Source: Batkoa obscura
Lineage: Eukaryota; Entomophthoromycota; Entomophthoromycetes; Entomophthorales; Batkoaceae
Direction of reading: 5' to 3'
NCBI GenBank assembly: GCA_030770535.1
Contig: JASVEC010000050.1
Span: 62,001 to 126,000 of the forward strand
DNA length: 64,000 bases
Shown: positions 10,926 to 22,520 of the stretch, piece by piece
Layout of the letters: each line of letters opens with the position of its first letter
How positions within the stretch are numbered: position 1 is the first letter of the stretch
Notes under the pieces: generated by a model
Seen by the model: only the letters and a program-made list of their open reading frames with translations
Told to the model about the DNA's origin: nothing
The model's database searches: none
Position numbers and translations under genes: made by a program

Positions 10926-13332
10926 ATGTCTAATCGAAGAGACAATCAACCTTTAAATAAAAATCACACTGGGAACAACTATGGTACTTCAAGCTCTAAC
11001 AATGAAGATATTTTGAATAGAAACGGAGGTGAGCCTTTACTATCATTTTCTCGGATAAAACGCTCCTTTGCTCCAGGACAAAGCTCAGTTTACATACTAT
11101 CATCAGCAATTGTATCGTTTGTTGTTGTATGCTCTCTTATTGTAATAATTATTTTGGGAGGTAGTAGGATATTACATCCGAATCCATCGCCACATCGGTA
11201 TATAGATCCATTTAAGGGATTCGACAGAGTTCCAAGCACTGATTCACTTCGCTCCCACCTCAAATATATCACAAAGGATGTTCATATTGCTGGAAAAGGC
11301 AAGCCTTTAGCAGAGTGGTATGCTAAAAGACTTAAATCATTTGGGCTTAAAACCGAAACTGTTGAGTATTATCCTTACTTAAACTATCCCTCAAATCGTC
11401 GTTTAGCTATTGTTGATCCACCTGAATTAAAATATGAAGCTAAACTTACAGAAGAAAGAGTCAAAGAAGATTATACATCTCAAGATCCTAATGCAGTTCC
11501 AACTTTCCATGGGTTCTCAGCAAGTGGAAATGTTACAGCAGAGATCGTATATGCAAATTACGGAACTTGGGATGATTTTAAAGTACTTGAAGTAAATAAC
11601 ATCAGCGTTAAGGGAAAAATTGTATTAGTCAAATACGGTAAATGCTTTCGTGGGCTTAAAGTGCGCGCTGCAGAGCTTAAGGGTGCTATAGGGGTTCTTA
11701 TCTACTCAGATCCTTCTGATGATGGAGAAAAAAAGGGTGATATATACCCAAAAGGGCCATTCCGGCCAAGCTCTGGGGTACAAAGAGGCTCTGTTTCCTA
11801 CCTTAGTCTATTAGCTGGAGATCCTTTAACACCAGGAATCCCTGCAACTAAAGATGCTGTACGTATTCCTATAGAAGAAGCTAAAGTTCTTCCTAAAATC
11901 CCTTCACTTCCAATTTCTTATGGAGACGCTTTACCATTATTCCGTGCTTTAGCTGGTGAAGGGAAACGTGCTAAAAAATTAGGTTTAGACTGGGAAGGAG
12001 GTTTAGAAATATCTTATTGGACCGGTCCATCTGAAGCTAAAGTAAATTTAGTAAATATTGTTAATGGAGGTATACATACTATCTATAATGTAATTACTAC
12101 TATTCCTGGAGAAGAAGAACCCGAGAAACAAATTATCTTTGGTAATCACCGTGATGCATGGGTTTATGGAGCCACTGATCCTGGATCTGGCAGCGCAGCA
12201 ATGTTGGAAGTAGCCCGCACATTTGGTTATTTATTAAAACGTGGATGGAAACCTAGAAGGACAATTAAATTATGTAGTTGGGATGCAGAAGAATATGGGT
12301 TGATTGGTTCAACAGAATGGTCAGAAGATTTTGCTAAAGAATTGACCAAGGAAGCAGTTGCCTATATTAACGTCGATGGGTTTGAAGGAACACAATTTTC
12401 AGCAGCAGGTACCCCTACTTTACTAAAATTAATTGAAAATGTAACTGCTCAGGTCAATGATCCCTACAATAATGGTACTATTTATGATACTTGGCTTAAA
12501 AATAGTAAGGGGACTATACAATTAAGAGGGCTAGGTTCTGGTAGTGACTTTACACCATTCTACCAAAATCTTGGCATCTCATCTGTAAATCTTGACTTTT
12601 CCTCAAAACATGGCTCTGGTATATATCATTCAAACTATGATTCATTCCATTATGTTGAAAAATTTTCTGACCCGGAATTTAAAACGCATCTTGCAATGAC
12701 TCAGATTATTGGAAAATTATTAATAACTTTAGCTGATAGCCCTCTTCTCTCATTCCAACTTGGAGAATATGGATCGAAATTGTCAGCCTATGTTGAAAAA
12801 GTTGAAGAGAGTATCAAAAAAAGATCAAAAAATAAAGTTAATCTTGCTGCTTTCCGTAAGGCGTTGACTAAGTTTACTGATGAAGGTAAAAAAGTTGATG
12901 CTGAGGCTGTTTCATTACATAAAAAGATTAGTAATGGTAAAGGAAAAGAAAGCTGCCCTAAAGGTGATAAAGAATGTTTAAATCAATTAAAGTGGATTAA
13001 TGATAAAATGGCATTCTTGGAGCGTAAAATGCTTGATCAAGATGGTAATAATTTTGTAATAATATAAAAAATTTATTAAAATGAATACTTAGGAATTGAA
13101 GGTAGAGAATTTTATAAACATTTTGTATATGCACCAGGACTTTGGGCAGGGTAAGTGTTTTTTAAACTGTTAGATTTTTAAGCCTAAACTTTATAGATAT
13201 GAAACCCAAGTCTTCCCTTCTTTGAATGAGGCATTAGATGCCAAAGATTATAAAAAAGCCAATGAAGTTGTACGTAAATATACAGAACTTATAAATGCAG
13301 CAGTGGACTTTCTTGAATTAGTAGAATATTAG
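10926..13332 (+). CDS. Type II membrane M28 peptidase, glutamate carboxypeptidase II / transferrin-receptor type (3 exons, 770 aa)
   Basis: Exons 10926-13044, 13093-13150 and 13197-13332. Stopping at the end of the first long reading frame would lose the C-terminal helical domain (YKHFVYAPGLWAG, YETQVFPSLNEALDA). I start at the ATG at 10926 because the in-frame codon further upstream is TTG. There is a cytosolic tail of ~50 residues, one TM helix (~55-80), a protease-associated domain, then the M28 zinc peptidase. Zinc ligands and catalytic residues are all present: H408 and D418 (GNHRDAWVYGATDPGSG), E455/E456 (SWDAEEYG), D484 (INVDG) and H568 (IYHSNYDS). It is therefore probably active, unlike transferrin receptors. 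Yeast relatives (Tre1/Tre2, Vps70) act in the endosomal/vacuolar system; location here is inferred. Confidence 0.93.
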
Positions 13333-16053
13333 ATACCTGATAGTAATCTATTCTAAAGCTTAAATTTATAAAATTAAAATTCCATTTGTTTCAATTTTGA
13401 TCAGCTTATATATTATTTTTAATTTCAATAAAAATGCAAGTCTTTAAACGATGTTTATTATAAAATTAAATTGATGCTTAGTGCTACTGCTTTATTGATA
13501 TTGTTGTAGTTATACAAAAAGTAAAACTACATATTTGATAGATTAACATTCTTTATGTTTTAAATCAATAAATATTTTAATATAATATAGAGATGAGAAA
13601 ATTGTTGTATTTGAACTTAGTAAAAATCTGGTCAGCTTCTCGTGACATATACATCTCTGGATCTTGTAGAGTACATATGTCTCCTGAAGCCACTGATTTA
13701 TACATGCTTTTTGCGACTGAAAAAGAAGATATTTTACACCGATTTACTCATTATCCTTTTGCTTCTTCACTTTGGTTGTATGTATGGTCTTGTTTATTTA
13801 GTTCCTAGCCTCTGCCTTCTATTGCTTCAGTTGGTAGCCACAACATTCTCAGTCACTTCTTAACCTCTAACTCTGCCATTCACTGAACAGTTGTTTCCTT
13901 CAATCCTTTTCATAGCTTCATCTCACTCGAAGCCCCTGTTTAATGCTAAAACTATTCCTCCCTACTCCCTTGTCCACAGGCTGTGAATCTGTGATTACTT
14001 CAGAACTTGGTTTCTCTCTTATATATCTTGCTACTTTTAAAGGTCCTATTCCTCTGATCTTTTTTCTTTAATTCTTTGAAGGTATCAATCTTTCAATAAC
14101 GACAACAACCCCTAGCTCTTGCAAAGATCAATTTCTTTTTGACTTATCATCTTACTCTAATACCATGACCACCATCCTTGCCAGACCATAGCATTTGATC
14201 AGTAAATCCTCTAATTTTTTGGCCTACCAATATTGCTAAAAATACATCTCTTTTTTTCAACAGAATTGCACTACTTTAAATAATGCTTAGAGTTTTAAGA
14301 TGTTTAAACTTATTTACTTCAAACTTTTTCTACCATTTGGTGCTATGTTCTATTTTATCTCCCTTGTTTTTTATTTTACTCCTTTGTTTTTTAACCCATC
14401 AACAATTACAACCCAAGTCAAAAATAATAATAATAAAGTTTATTAATTTTAATATTTATTTTACATTAACTTTAAATTACTATTTTATATTATTTTTAAT
14501 ATTAATTTCATGGAATTTTTATTTATTTTATAATAGTTTTTACTTATTTTAAAATAGATACTCAGGTCTCAGTTTTAATAAAATTTAATTAAAATTAATT
14601 TATAATGGCAAAGTAATAATTATAGTATCATAAATAGACCCCATATATATATACTTATTAATAATCTATTTAGTTCAAAAAATATTTGTTAAGTAATTTA
14701 TTTAAAATATAATTTCGATTTTTAATTCATAACTTTAATTACTTTGAAATATACAAGTTTGTATCCATTTTATTATATTTATGAAATATTATTTTGTAAA
14801 ATGACGATAACATATTTCATTGTATTTGTCCAGTCGGTATAGATTAATTGGTTTATAAAAAGCACGTTTTTTTAATAGATTATTTCATAATGATAATAGC
14901 TTATTGACTTTTGAGAAACTTTAATAGTTATAGGTTTTTATTTATGATAGTAAAATGAGAAGCGGAAAATAGTACGGATTAATTCCTGGGGTAAAGAAAG
15001 GTAGAAAAGAAGTAATACTAACTCAATAGACCCTGCTCTTGAATTAAGTAGGTTACTTAAAGTAACTTTAAACTCTCTTTTAATAACAATGTTTTAAAAG
15101 GAATCAAATATTTCATTTAAAATACTTTTATAAGATAAATATTTATTTACTGAATAGCTTGTACTTGACTTTTGATTTAATTAATGGTAATAGGCATTTA
15201 TATTTAAATGCTAATTTTTGATAGTAAGTGAAAATAAAATTAAGTCTTATCTTTAGAACTAAAACTAATCAAAAGGTTGTACTTTCATATAAAATAGAAG
15301 TTAGAAAACTAATTTACTTAAAAGGTTAGTTTAACTTGGAGTGTTTAACTTCTATTTCAAATAACTTATTAAATGTTTGAATATTATTTTTTAATAAATT
15401 GAATCTAGTTTTAATCAAAAGCGAAATAATTCACTATTTTAATTTCAATTAAAGTAACACAAAAAGTATAATTTATTGAGGTTTAATTACAATTAAGCTG
15501 AGCTACTTTTCATATACTTTATTTAAAATTGCCCCATCTCTGGAATTAACTCGTTATCCCACAAAAAAAATAGCCTCAGATCATATACAAATTAATAAAA
15601 TAAACTGCTATAATATACTTTCCACATAATAAGTTGTTTTAGCGAGACTACAATTTAATATGCTATGATTTTACTCTAAGAAGAATATTAAAAGAACAAT
15701 CAATCTATTATTTTAAAATTTCTCCCTTAAAATTTGCATGATTGATTGGTTGAAAGGTGAAACCATTATAGCTAATTTTAAGTCATTAGCTTAAAAAGTC
15801 ACAAATAGCAATCACCAAGGATTGCCCCTTTTAAACCAGGATGCGTCTAAACTTTGACTTAAAAACTCCCTTTTACTAAATTAAAGCTAAAAAAAACCAT
15901 CCGCTATTAGCAAATAAGATTTAATTTATGCACTTCATTCAAAGATTTATTCTGTAGCCAATTCAACTTTTGTTTTTTCATTCTCTTTTTGTTAGTATTT
16001 GCTATTATTTTTTTATTTACTGTTGCAACAAAATTATATTTGAATTCTTGTAG
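13333..16053. other. 2.7-kb intergenic region containing a compositionally distinct block (13590-14280)
   Basis: There is no intact gene. The block from ~13590 to ~14280 is richer in C and G than its surroundings and strongly C/T-biased on this strand, as in decayed coding sequence. A stretch around 13655-13715 reads SGSCRVHMSPEATDLYMLF, faintly like the protease region of Ty1/copia polyproteins; this may be an old, heavily broken element copy and I hold it at low confidence. The rest (14300-16050) is plain AT-rich sequence. Confidence 0.3.
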
Positions 16054-17913
16054 ATGACCAATACATTTTCGAGACCTTGTGATACTTGTAGAAGACGGAA
16101 AGTGAAATGTGACAAAGCATTTCCAATTTGTTTTAGATGTTTAAAGTATGGATATAGCTGCTCTTATAAAGATGTGCCAAAAAAACGAGGTCCACAAAAG
16201 GGCAGTGTTAGAGAAACCAAAAAAAGCGGTACCGAGATAATTAGTGTTCCATTTTATGAGACTGCCAATCTCAATCCATATCAATGTACTATTGAACCAG
16301 TTATTTATAATAATATTCATACGTTGAGAACAGATCGTAGAAATGAGGAAAGGCAAATGACTAATTTTAATAGTAGACAAAGCATGTTTTCTTTTGACTT
16401 AAAGACTAGTATGTTAAGCTTTATTCTTAATAATTCTTTAATAGATGCTAAGCAAAAACTTCACATTTCTAGTACCGGTAGGATGGATTATTTTGGTGAT
16501 AGCCCTATGGGCTTACTATTGACTATGTATGCTCTTCACCATCCTTCTCCCAAAACATTTTTACCTCTATTGCAAAATAGCACAAATGATATTCAACCAT
16601 CAACGAAACTTTTTGATAATGTAGTAGCAAGTTTAAATTGCCTTGATATTGAATCAAATATAATGACTCTTTCAGTTAAAGCCTATTTTAAATATTTTCA
16701 TCCTTATTGTGCAATAGTGGATAAGTATAGCTTTTTAAAGAATGTTAGCCATCAATCACCCGTTCTTATTTATATGGTATGTGCTATTGGATGTGGTTAT
16801 CTACCTGATATGGCAGAAGCTTATAGGGAAGTATTTTGTGATAGAGCCATTTATCATATTAAAGAATGTTACTCGAAACCTTCTCTTCAGACTATTGCAG
16901 CATTGTTACTGATGGCCAATTACCAGCATACACCAAGGGAGTTTTCCAAAGGATGGGTATACTTAGGAATGGCACAAAGGATGTGTTATCAGTTAGGGTT
17001 TGATCGCAACATTTCTAGGAGATCTTCCCCAGCTGAAAGAGAGCTTAGGAGTAGGATTTGGTTTTGGGGCCATATTTTAGATAAACTGTATTCCTTCAGT
17101 TTAAATCGTCCCTGGACTCAGGATTGTGGTATCACTTCACCTAAACCTCCATCTAATTACAAGCTAGATCTTATTTACGAAGATGCAAGCGAAATAGTTA
17201 CAAGCAAGAGTTCGTTGATGTTTTTAACCAGCTTATCAGAATTATGTTATTTAATGTGTATCATGGTTCGTAAGTTTAAATTTACAGAAATAATCAAAAC
17301 GAATGATATAATGAATTCAGAAAAGATGGCAAAGATGGTAGCTAAATACCTTGATTTATGGAAATCAAAAGCAGAGAAAGGGTTTGAGATCATCTCTCAA
17401 GAAGATGGTGGAAGTCACAAATATTTAATTGAAAATTTTAAGTCTGGATTAATGATAATTTATTATGGTACTTTAGTACAGTTGTATCAAAGTTTTTCGG
17501 AAGTTGGTATCCCAAGTTTGAATGAATATTACAATATTAAATGTAGTGATGCAGCAAATAAAGCAATAAAAGTAGCAAATGGAATGGGTAAAAACTTCAA
17601 CTTCCATTGTATTACATATAAGTTTTATGCTTTGAGTAGTGCCATTATGATTCAAATTAAAAACACACGATCTATCAATCCTAAAAGGACTTATGAGTCA
17701 CATCAAAATTTAATTACTGGACTTCGAATAATTTCTAGTGCACAACCTTACTATACTTTGGCCCCGGAGTGTCTTCGACTAGCTTCTTTGTTAGCTAATG
17801 CTGAAGGGATTGATCTTAATGACCTATCTATTATTTCTCGGCAAGATAAATTCGCAGGAGATATTATACCATTGATTAGGTTAGAGGAGCTATTGCCTCA
17901 GATGATACGATAA
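16054..17913 (+). CDS. Zn2Cys6 fungal-type transcription factor 1 of a tandem trio, 619 aa
   Basis: Single exon. The N-terminal zinc cluster is complete: C9, C12, C19, C26, C29, C36 (CX2CX6CX6CX2CX6C) with the basic stretch CRRRKVKCD. A fungal-specific transcription factor regulatory domain follows (~residues 215-420), recognisable from YFKYFHPYCAIVDKYSF, LRSRIWFWGHILDKLYSFSL and NRPW. A family-specific block FGDSPMGLLLTMYALHHPSP (~150-170) is shared with both neighbours. Nucleotides 17452-17714 are almost identical to 21257-21519 in the next gene although the flanks are clearly diverged. Expected role: nuclear DNA-binding regulator, targets unknown. Confidence 0.92.
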   Translation: MTNTFSRPCDTCRRRKVKCDKAFPICFRCLKYGYSCSYKDVPKKRGPQKGSVRETKKSGTEIISVPFYETANLNPYQCTIEPVIYNNIHTLRTDRRNEERQMTNFNSRQSMFSFDLKTSMLSFILNNSLIDAKQKLHISSTGRMDYFGDSPMGLLLTMYALHHPSPKTFLPLLQNSTNDIQPSTKLFDNVVASLNCLDIESNIMTLSVKAYFKYFHPYCAIVDKYSFLKNVSHQSPVLIYMVCAIGCGYLPDMAEAYREVFCDRAIYHIKECYSKPSLQTIAALLLMANYQHTPREFSKGWVYLGMAQRMCYQLGFDRNISRRSSPAERELRSRIWFWGHILDKLYSFSLNRPWTQDCGITSPKPPSNYKLDLIYEDASEIVTSKSSLMFLTSLSELCYLMCIMVRKFKFTEIIKTNDIMNSEKMAKMVAKYLDLWKSKAEKGFEIISQEDGGSHKYLIENFKSGLMIIYYGTLVQLYQSFSEVGIPSLNEYYNIKCSDAANKAIKVANGMGKNFNFHCITYKFYALSSAIMIQIKNTRSINPKRTYESHQNLITGLRIISSAQPYYTLAPECLRLASLLANAEGIDLNDLSIISRQDKFAGDIIPLIRLEELLPQMIR

Positions 17914-19894
17914 GCCAGGGTACTCGTTATTTAAATATTTAATTGTACCATATTTTATATATATTTTAAACTATTTTAACCAGCCTATTCTTTTATTCTA
18001 TTAATTATTGATATCCTAAGCAATTGAAGCTATTTAAAACTTTTTATTAAGTTTTAGAAAAGTCAGTTTAATAAACTATTTTCATATTAAATTTATTATT
18101 TTATATCATTTATGAAGTAAATGCTAAAGTCTTTACTAGTATAAGCAATTCAAGCTGTGCATTTTTGTGAAATAGATAAAAGTTTACCATTCCAATTATA
18201 TCATTTGAATATTGATATTAATAAAGTTTAATAAAAACAAGGAGTTTTTTTTTCCTAAATACGGACCAGGCCAAAGGTTATCCAGCAAGTTTGTAGAAGT
18301 TTTGAACAAAAGGGTGTTACAAAAGTCAATTATAAAGACGTTTTATTGATACCTATAAACGAGAGACCAAAGAAAATCCAGCAATAATCTTTAGATAGTA
18401 TATAAAAGCTCTCTTGTTCTTTTAAACACTAGTTTAAAATGTGAGCTTTTGCCTCACTATTTGAATTAGCCTTCTAAATTGAAGATTGATGTCTAATTAA
18501 TAAACAAACATTTAACTATCTTTTTATAAAAAGAATCTTGTTTTACTACTTGTTAAGGCATATATATTGGCGTATGTAGTTATGCTATTTAATAAAATCA
18601 ATAATTGAATCAACGGAATTTTCTGATAAAATATAAAATATTAAAAATAAAGCTACAGTATTTATATGCATTGACTACTTTTTACAGAAGCATACTTTCG
18701 AAAATGAGTTTGTTTCAAAAAATAATCACAAATTTTTTAAAATTTGAGACAAAAACTGGAGTGTTTTGTTCAAATAGTAACTTGAATATTCTTTTCTTTC
18801 ATAAAAATTTAAATTCTAATATATGTATATCAAAAAAGTGAGGTATTTTAGTTTGGTTAAAGTTTACAAATCCGTATGAGAAGGGGAGTACCTTTACTTC
18901 ATCACTTCGTTCATTTTTTGTGTAGCAAGAAATTAAGAAATTTGTTAACTTAACTTCAAGCAAAAAACATATGTGTGATAAATTGAACAAAAAGACATAT
19001 GGGGATGTATTTTTGCGTTTAAGGATTTTACTAACAATTTTTCCACTTAAATAGCGCTTAAAAGGTAGAAAAAATAATGAAACCAAAAAAAATACCCCCA
19101 TATATTTTCATAACATCTATCTATATTTACCTTACGATCTTTGCAAAGAACCAAACCAGAAAAACACTTAATCTTACATTTAAGTTAACCTATATTCAAA
19201 AAATCAAAACTGGGATATATTAATTTTAAAATATGGTTAATTTGTAATTTAAAAAAAGTAACTATCCGACAAAAAACAGAATGAATGCAACTAAGGTCCT
19301 GTTTAACAACATAAGCTCTAGCATTTAACCGCTTGGGTACCAAATTGTTTGAAAATTTTTTGTATCAATAATTTTTTTTTGCAAAAAAAATAAGGGGTCA
19401 AAAATTTTACTCAACTGGACTAAATTTAGTGACTTGACTCATCAACTTAACTTTGGTAAAAAAAGCTATGACAATTTAGGTCGTCATTCGTTCCCAGGTA
19501 GTTAATATACTTTACCTCAAGTTATATCATTTAGATGCCTATTAAATTAAAGTAAGAAGTAATATTTAAAGCGAGTTACATTCCAAAATATAAAATATCC
19601 TGTTTACGCAAATCTTGATGTGAAAAGTAGAAAATTTTTGTGTAAAATGCTGTGCTAAATTGAATTCATGCAAACGTGATTAATTTACAATAAATTCATG
19701 CCGCCTAATTTCATCTTGAAAATTAAAAACTAAATTAGTTTATAGAAAATAAGCTTCAGAGATCAAGGCTCACTATAATTAAGCCTTTAAATTCTTTTAG
19801 TTTCTAAATGAAGGAAGTTTACATATATCTTTAATTTAATCTTAAAATCAAAATTCTAATTTCTTCTTTTAATCTTTTTTATTCCCTATTTTAA
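17914..19894. other. 2.0-kb intergenic region between regulators 1 and 2
   Basis: It contains MITE copy B. A C/G-richer stretch at ~18250-18380 reads in one frame like degraded coding sequence (KGYPASL, then VNYKDVLLIPINERPKK-like pieces in shifted frames), too broken to classify. No gene is supported. The sequence before the next ATG is T-rich. Confidence 0.35.
18998..19102 (+). mobile_element. MITE copy B (105 bp)
   Basis: It begins TATGGGGATGTATTTTT and ends CCCCCATA, with the centre ATAGCGCTTAAAA intact. TA lies at both borders. It is one of the better preserved copies. Confidence 0.8.
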
Positions 19895-21637
19895 ATGCAA
19901 CAGTTATTTCCAAGGCCATGTGATGTATGTAGAAGGAGAAAAGTGAAATGTGATCGGCAATATCCAAAATGCCTACGATGTTCAAAATATGGAGAAGGAT
20001 GTGGTTATAATGACGTACCTAGAACGCGAGGTAAAAGCACAGTAGTTCAACTACAAAATAATCATATACCTTACTATGAATCCATCTTACTCAATCCGTT
20101 TGATAATCAAGTAAAAAAAGTGTTTCATGGTAATATCTATTTTATAAATGAAAGGAAAAGTGACAAGCAAAACCAAAAGGTCAAATTCAACATTAAAAAC
20201 ATATTTATTGACACTAGGAGCAATGTATTAACAATTATGATGAGCAATTCTTTAATTGATATAAAGCAAAAGCTACATATCTCCTTTAATGGCGGGCTAG
20301 AATACTTTGGAGATAGCCCAATGGGGCTACTACTAACAATGTATGCCCTTCACCACCCTTCCCCAAAAACTCTGTTACCATTATTACAAGTGCCTCAAGG
20401 AATTACAAATACGTTAGATAGTAACTCCGATACGATTGGACACTTTTTTGAACAAAGTATTGAAGCAGCAGTAACTAAACTTTCAATTGAAGCTTACTTT
20501 GATTTTTTTCACTTGTATTGCCCAATAGTAAATAAAAGACAATTTTTAACAAATTTAAACCAGCAGTCTCCGATCTTAGTTTATATGGTTTGCACTATTG
20601 GTTGCGGTTATATCCCTCACATAGCTGAGAAATTTAGAGAAATATTTTGTGACAGAGCGGTAGCTTTATTAAAAAGAGGTTATCTCACTATTTCAATTCA
20701 ATCTATTACTGCCCTATTATTAATGGGTGCTTATCAACATTGCCCTAAGGAATTCCCAAAGGGTTGGCTATATAAAGGTATGGCTTTAAGGATGTGTTAT
20801 TGTTTAGGATTAGATCGTCATAATCCTAAACTTACTGAGGCGGAAAATGAGTTAAGAAGTAGGATATGGTATTGGAGTCATATATCGGATAAATTATTTG
20901 CGTTTAGTTTAAATCGACCTTGGACACAAGATTGCTCAATAAGCTCGCCTAAATATCCAACAAACTATATGCTTGAAGTAATGAACAATAATTTAAGTGA
21001 AATAGTTACCAACAAATGTACCTTGGTGCATTTTTATCATTTATCGGAGTTATGTCATTTAATGAATATGATATTGAGGAAATTTAAATTTACAGAGACG
21101 ATTAAGTTGGATGATATTGAACAATTAGAAAAAAAGACACAAGCTATTACCCGGTATTTTACGATATGGAAAACGAAAGCAGAACAGAGTTTTTCAAAAA
21201 TATTAAGTAGTAATGAAAAATATAACTCGATTATTCAAAATTTCAAAGCTAGTTTGATGATAATTTATTATGGTACTTTAGTACAGTTGTATCAAAGTTT
21301 TTCGGAAGTTGGTATCCCAAGTTTGAATGAATATTACAATATTAAATGTAGTGATGCAGCAAATAAAGCAATAAAAGTAGCAAATGGAATGGGTAAAAAC
21401 TTCAACTTCCATTGTATCACATATAAGTTTTATGCTTTGAGTAGTGCCATTATGATTCAAATTAAAAACACACGATCTATCAATCCTAAAAGGACTTATG
21501 AGTCACATCAAAATTTAATCAATGGGCTACAAATAGTCTCAAATGCTAAACCTTATTATGTTATGGCCGCTGAGTGTCTTCGCTTATCATGTCTGTTAGC
21601 TACTGCCGAAGCTATCGATATCAGTGCTGTATTCTGA
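19895..21637 (+). CDS. Zn2Cys6 fungal-type transcription factor 2 of a tandem trio, 580 aa
   Basis: Single exon. The zinc cluster is C9, C12, C19, C26, C29, C36 (PCDVCRRRKVKCD...CLRCSKYGEGC). The shared block FGDSPMGLLLTMYALHHPSP lies near residue 145, and the fungal-specific regulatory domain includes YFDFFHLYCPIVNKRQF, LRSRIWYWSHISDKLFAFSL and NRPW. The last ~120 residues contain the 263-bp tract (21257-21519) that matches regulator 1 with one mismatch that I can see (position 21418 versus 17613); outside it the two genes differ at many positions. In its middle section this gene is closer to regulator 3 (CLGLDRHNPKL is shared with 3, not 1), so the sequence is a mosaic. Targets unknown. Confidence 0.92.
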   Translation: MQQLFPRPCDVCRRRKVKCDRQYPKCLRCSKYGEGCGYNDVPRTRGKSTVVQLQNNHIPYYESILLNPFDNQVKKVFHGNIYFINERKSDKQNQKVKFNIKNIFIDTRSNVLTIMMSNSLIDIKQKLHISFNGGLEYFGDSPMGLLLTMYALHHPSPKTLLPLLQVPQGITNTLDSNSDTIGHFFEQSIEAAVTKLSIEAYFDFFHLYCPIVNKRQFLTNLNQQSPILVYMVCTIGCGYIPHIAEKFREIFCDRAVALLKRGYLTISIQSITALLLMGAYQHCPKEFPKGWLYKGMALRMCYCLGLDRHNPKLTEAENELRSRIWYWSHISDKLFAFSLNRPWTQDCSISSPKYPTNYMLEVMNNNLSEIVTNKCTLVHFYHLSELCHLMNMILRKFKFTETIKLDDIEQLEKKTQAITRYFTIWKTKAEQSFSKILSSNEKYNSIIQNFKASLMIIYYGTLVQLYQSFSEVGIPSLNEYYNIKCSDAANKAIKVANGMGKNFNFHCITYKFYALSSAIMIQIKNTRSINPKRTYESHQNLINGLQIVSNAKPYYVMAAECLRLSCLLATAEAIDISAVF

Positions 21638-22520
21638 ATATTTTATTTTTTTTACTACTTCTAAAATATATCCAGAATACCAATATACTTAGCATCCACC
21701 TCTAAAAGAATAAAAAAAGCGTACAAGTTTAACTAAAAGAGGGCACAGTTATAGAAGACATAATACTATATATGACAACTTTTAAGAAAGGAGGTAAACC
21801 TTAAATGAGACATACATGAAGATATGTATATTCTCAACTAGAGTATTAAACCAAGGATAAAGTTAAAGTTTAAAACAGCATATCCATGGTTTTTAAAAGT
21901 TTAAGAGTAATAAAGTTTTAAACTTTATATTATATTTTGAATAAAGTTTCAAATATCTTATTTCTATATTATAAAATTTTATGCTCTAGAGGCTAAATTA
22001 ATAAGCTAAAGCTTATAGTTCGAATTATATTATAACAAAGCATTGTTTAAATTAAAATTATCTTTTACAGATTAAAGATTAATACTAATTAATTCGATTT
22101 TTATTCAACAGGAAAGGTTTTACATAACATAAAAACAGACTTTTATTTAGTCAATCGTAATATTAGTAACTTTAGTAGTATCAATCAATTTTAAACTATT
22201 ATTAAATTTTTTAAAAGCTAAATAGTGTTTTTAATAAAAAAATTATTTAAGCCAATACTAATTGATAAGCTATACTTTTTTTTGGTGCTAGAGATTACCT
22301 CTAAAATATCCAACTTTATAGTTTATTATAATTGTCAACACCACTTCTCATTATAGTTTAAACGAAATATTTGGTAATTATAACTAAATCTAACCACTTT
22401 AATTTTAAGCATTCCAAAAAAAATTAGTAGAGGTGAAACGGAACTTTGGTTTTAAAGCTTTAAAACTATAGTATGATGAATTAAAATTAAACTTAAAGCA
22501 TTTTTTCATTTTTTATTACA
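21638..22520. other. Intergenic between regulators 2 and 3, 883 bp
   Basis: AT-rich. No coding or structural feature recognised. Confidence 0.35.

Noticed and set aside
14283-14552. 89-codon ORF rich in Phe, Leu and Ile
   Set aside because: Composition is that expected of T-rich non-coding DNA; no conserved pattern.
17473-17655. Two nearly identical 60-codon minus-strand ORFs here and at 21278-21460
   Set aside because: They are antisense shadows of the converted block in the two regulators; the identity is explained by the conversion, not by a conserved antisense gene.
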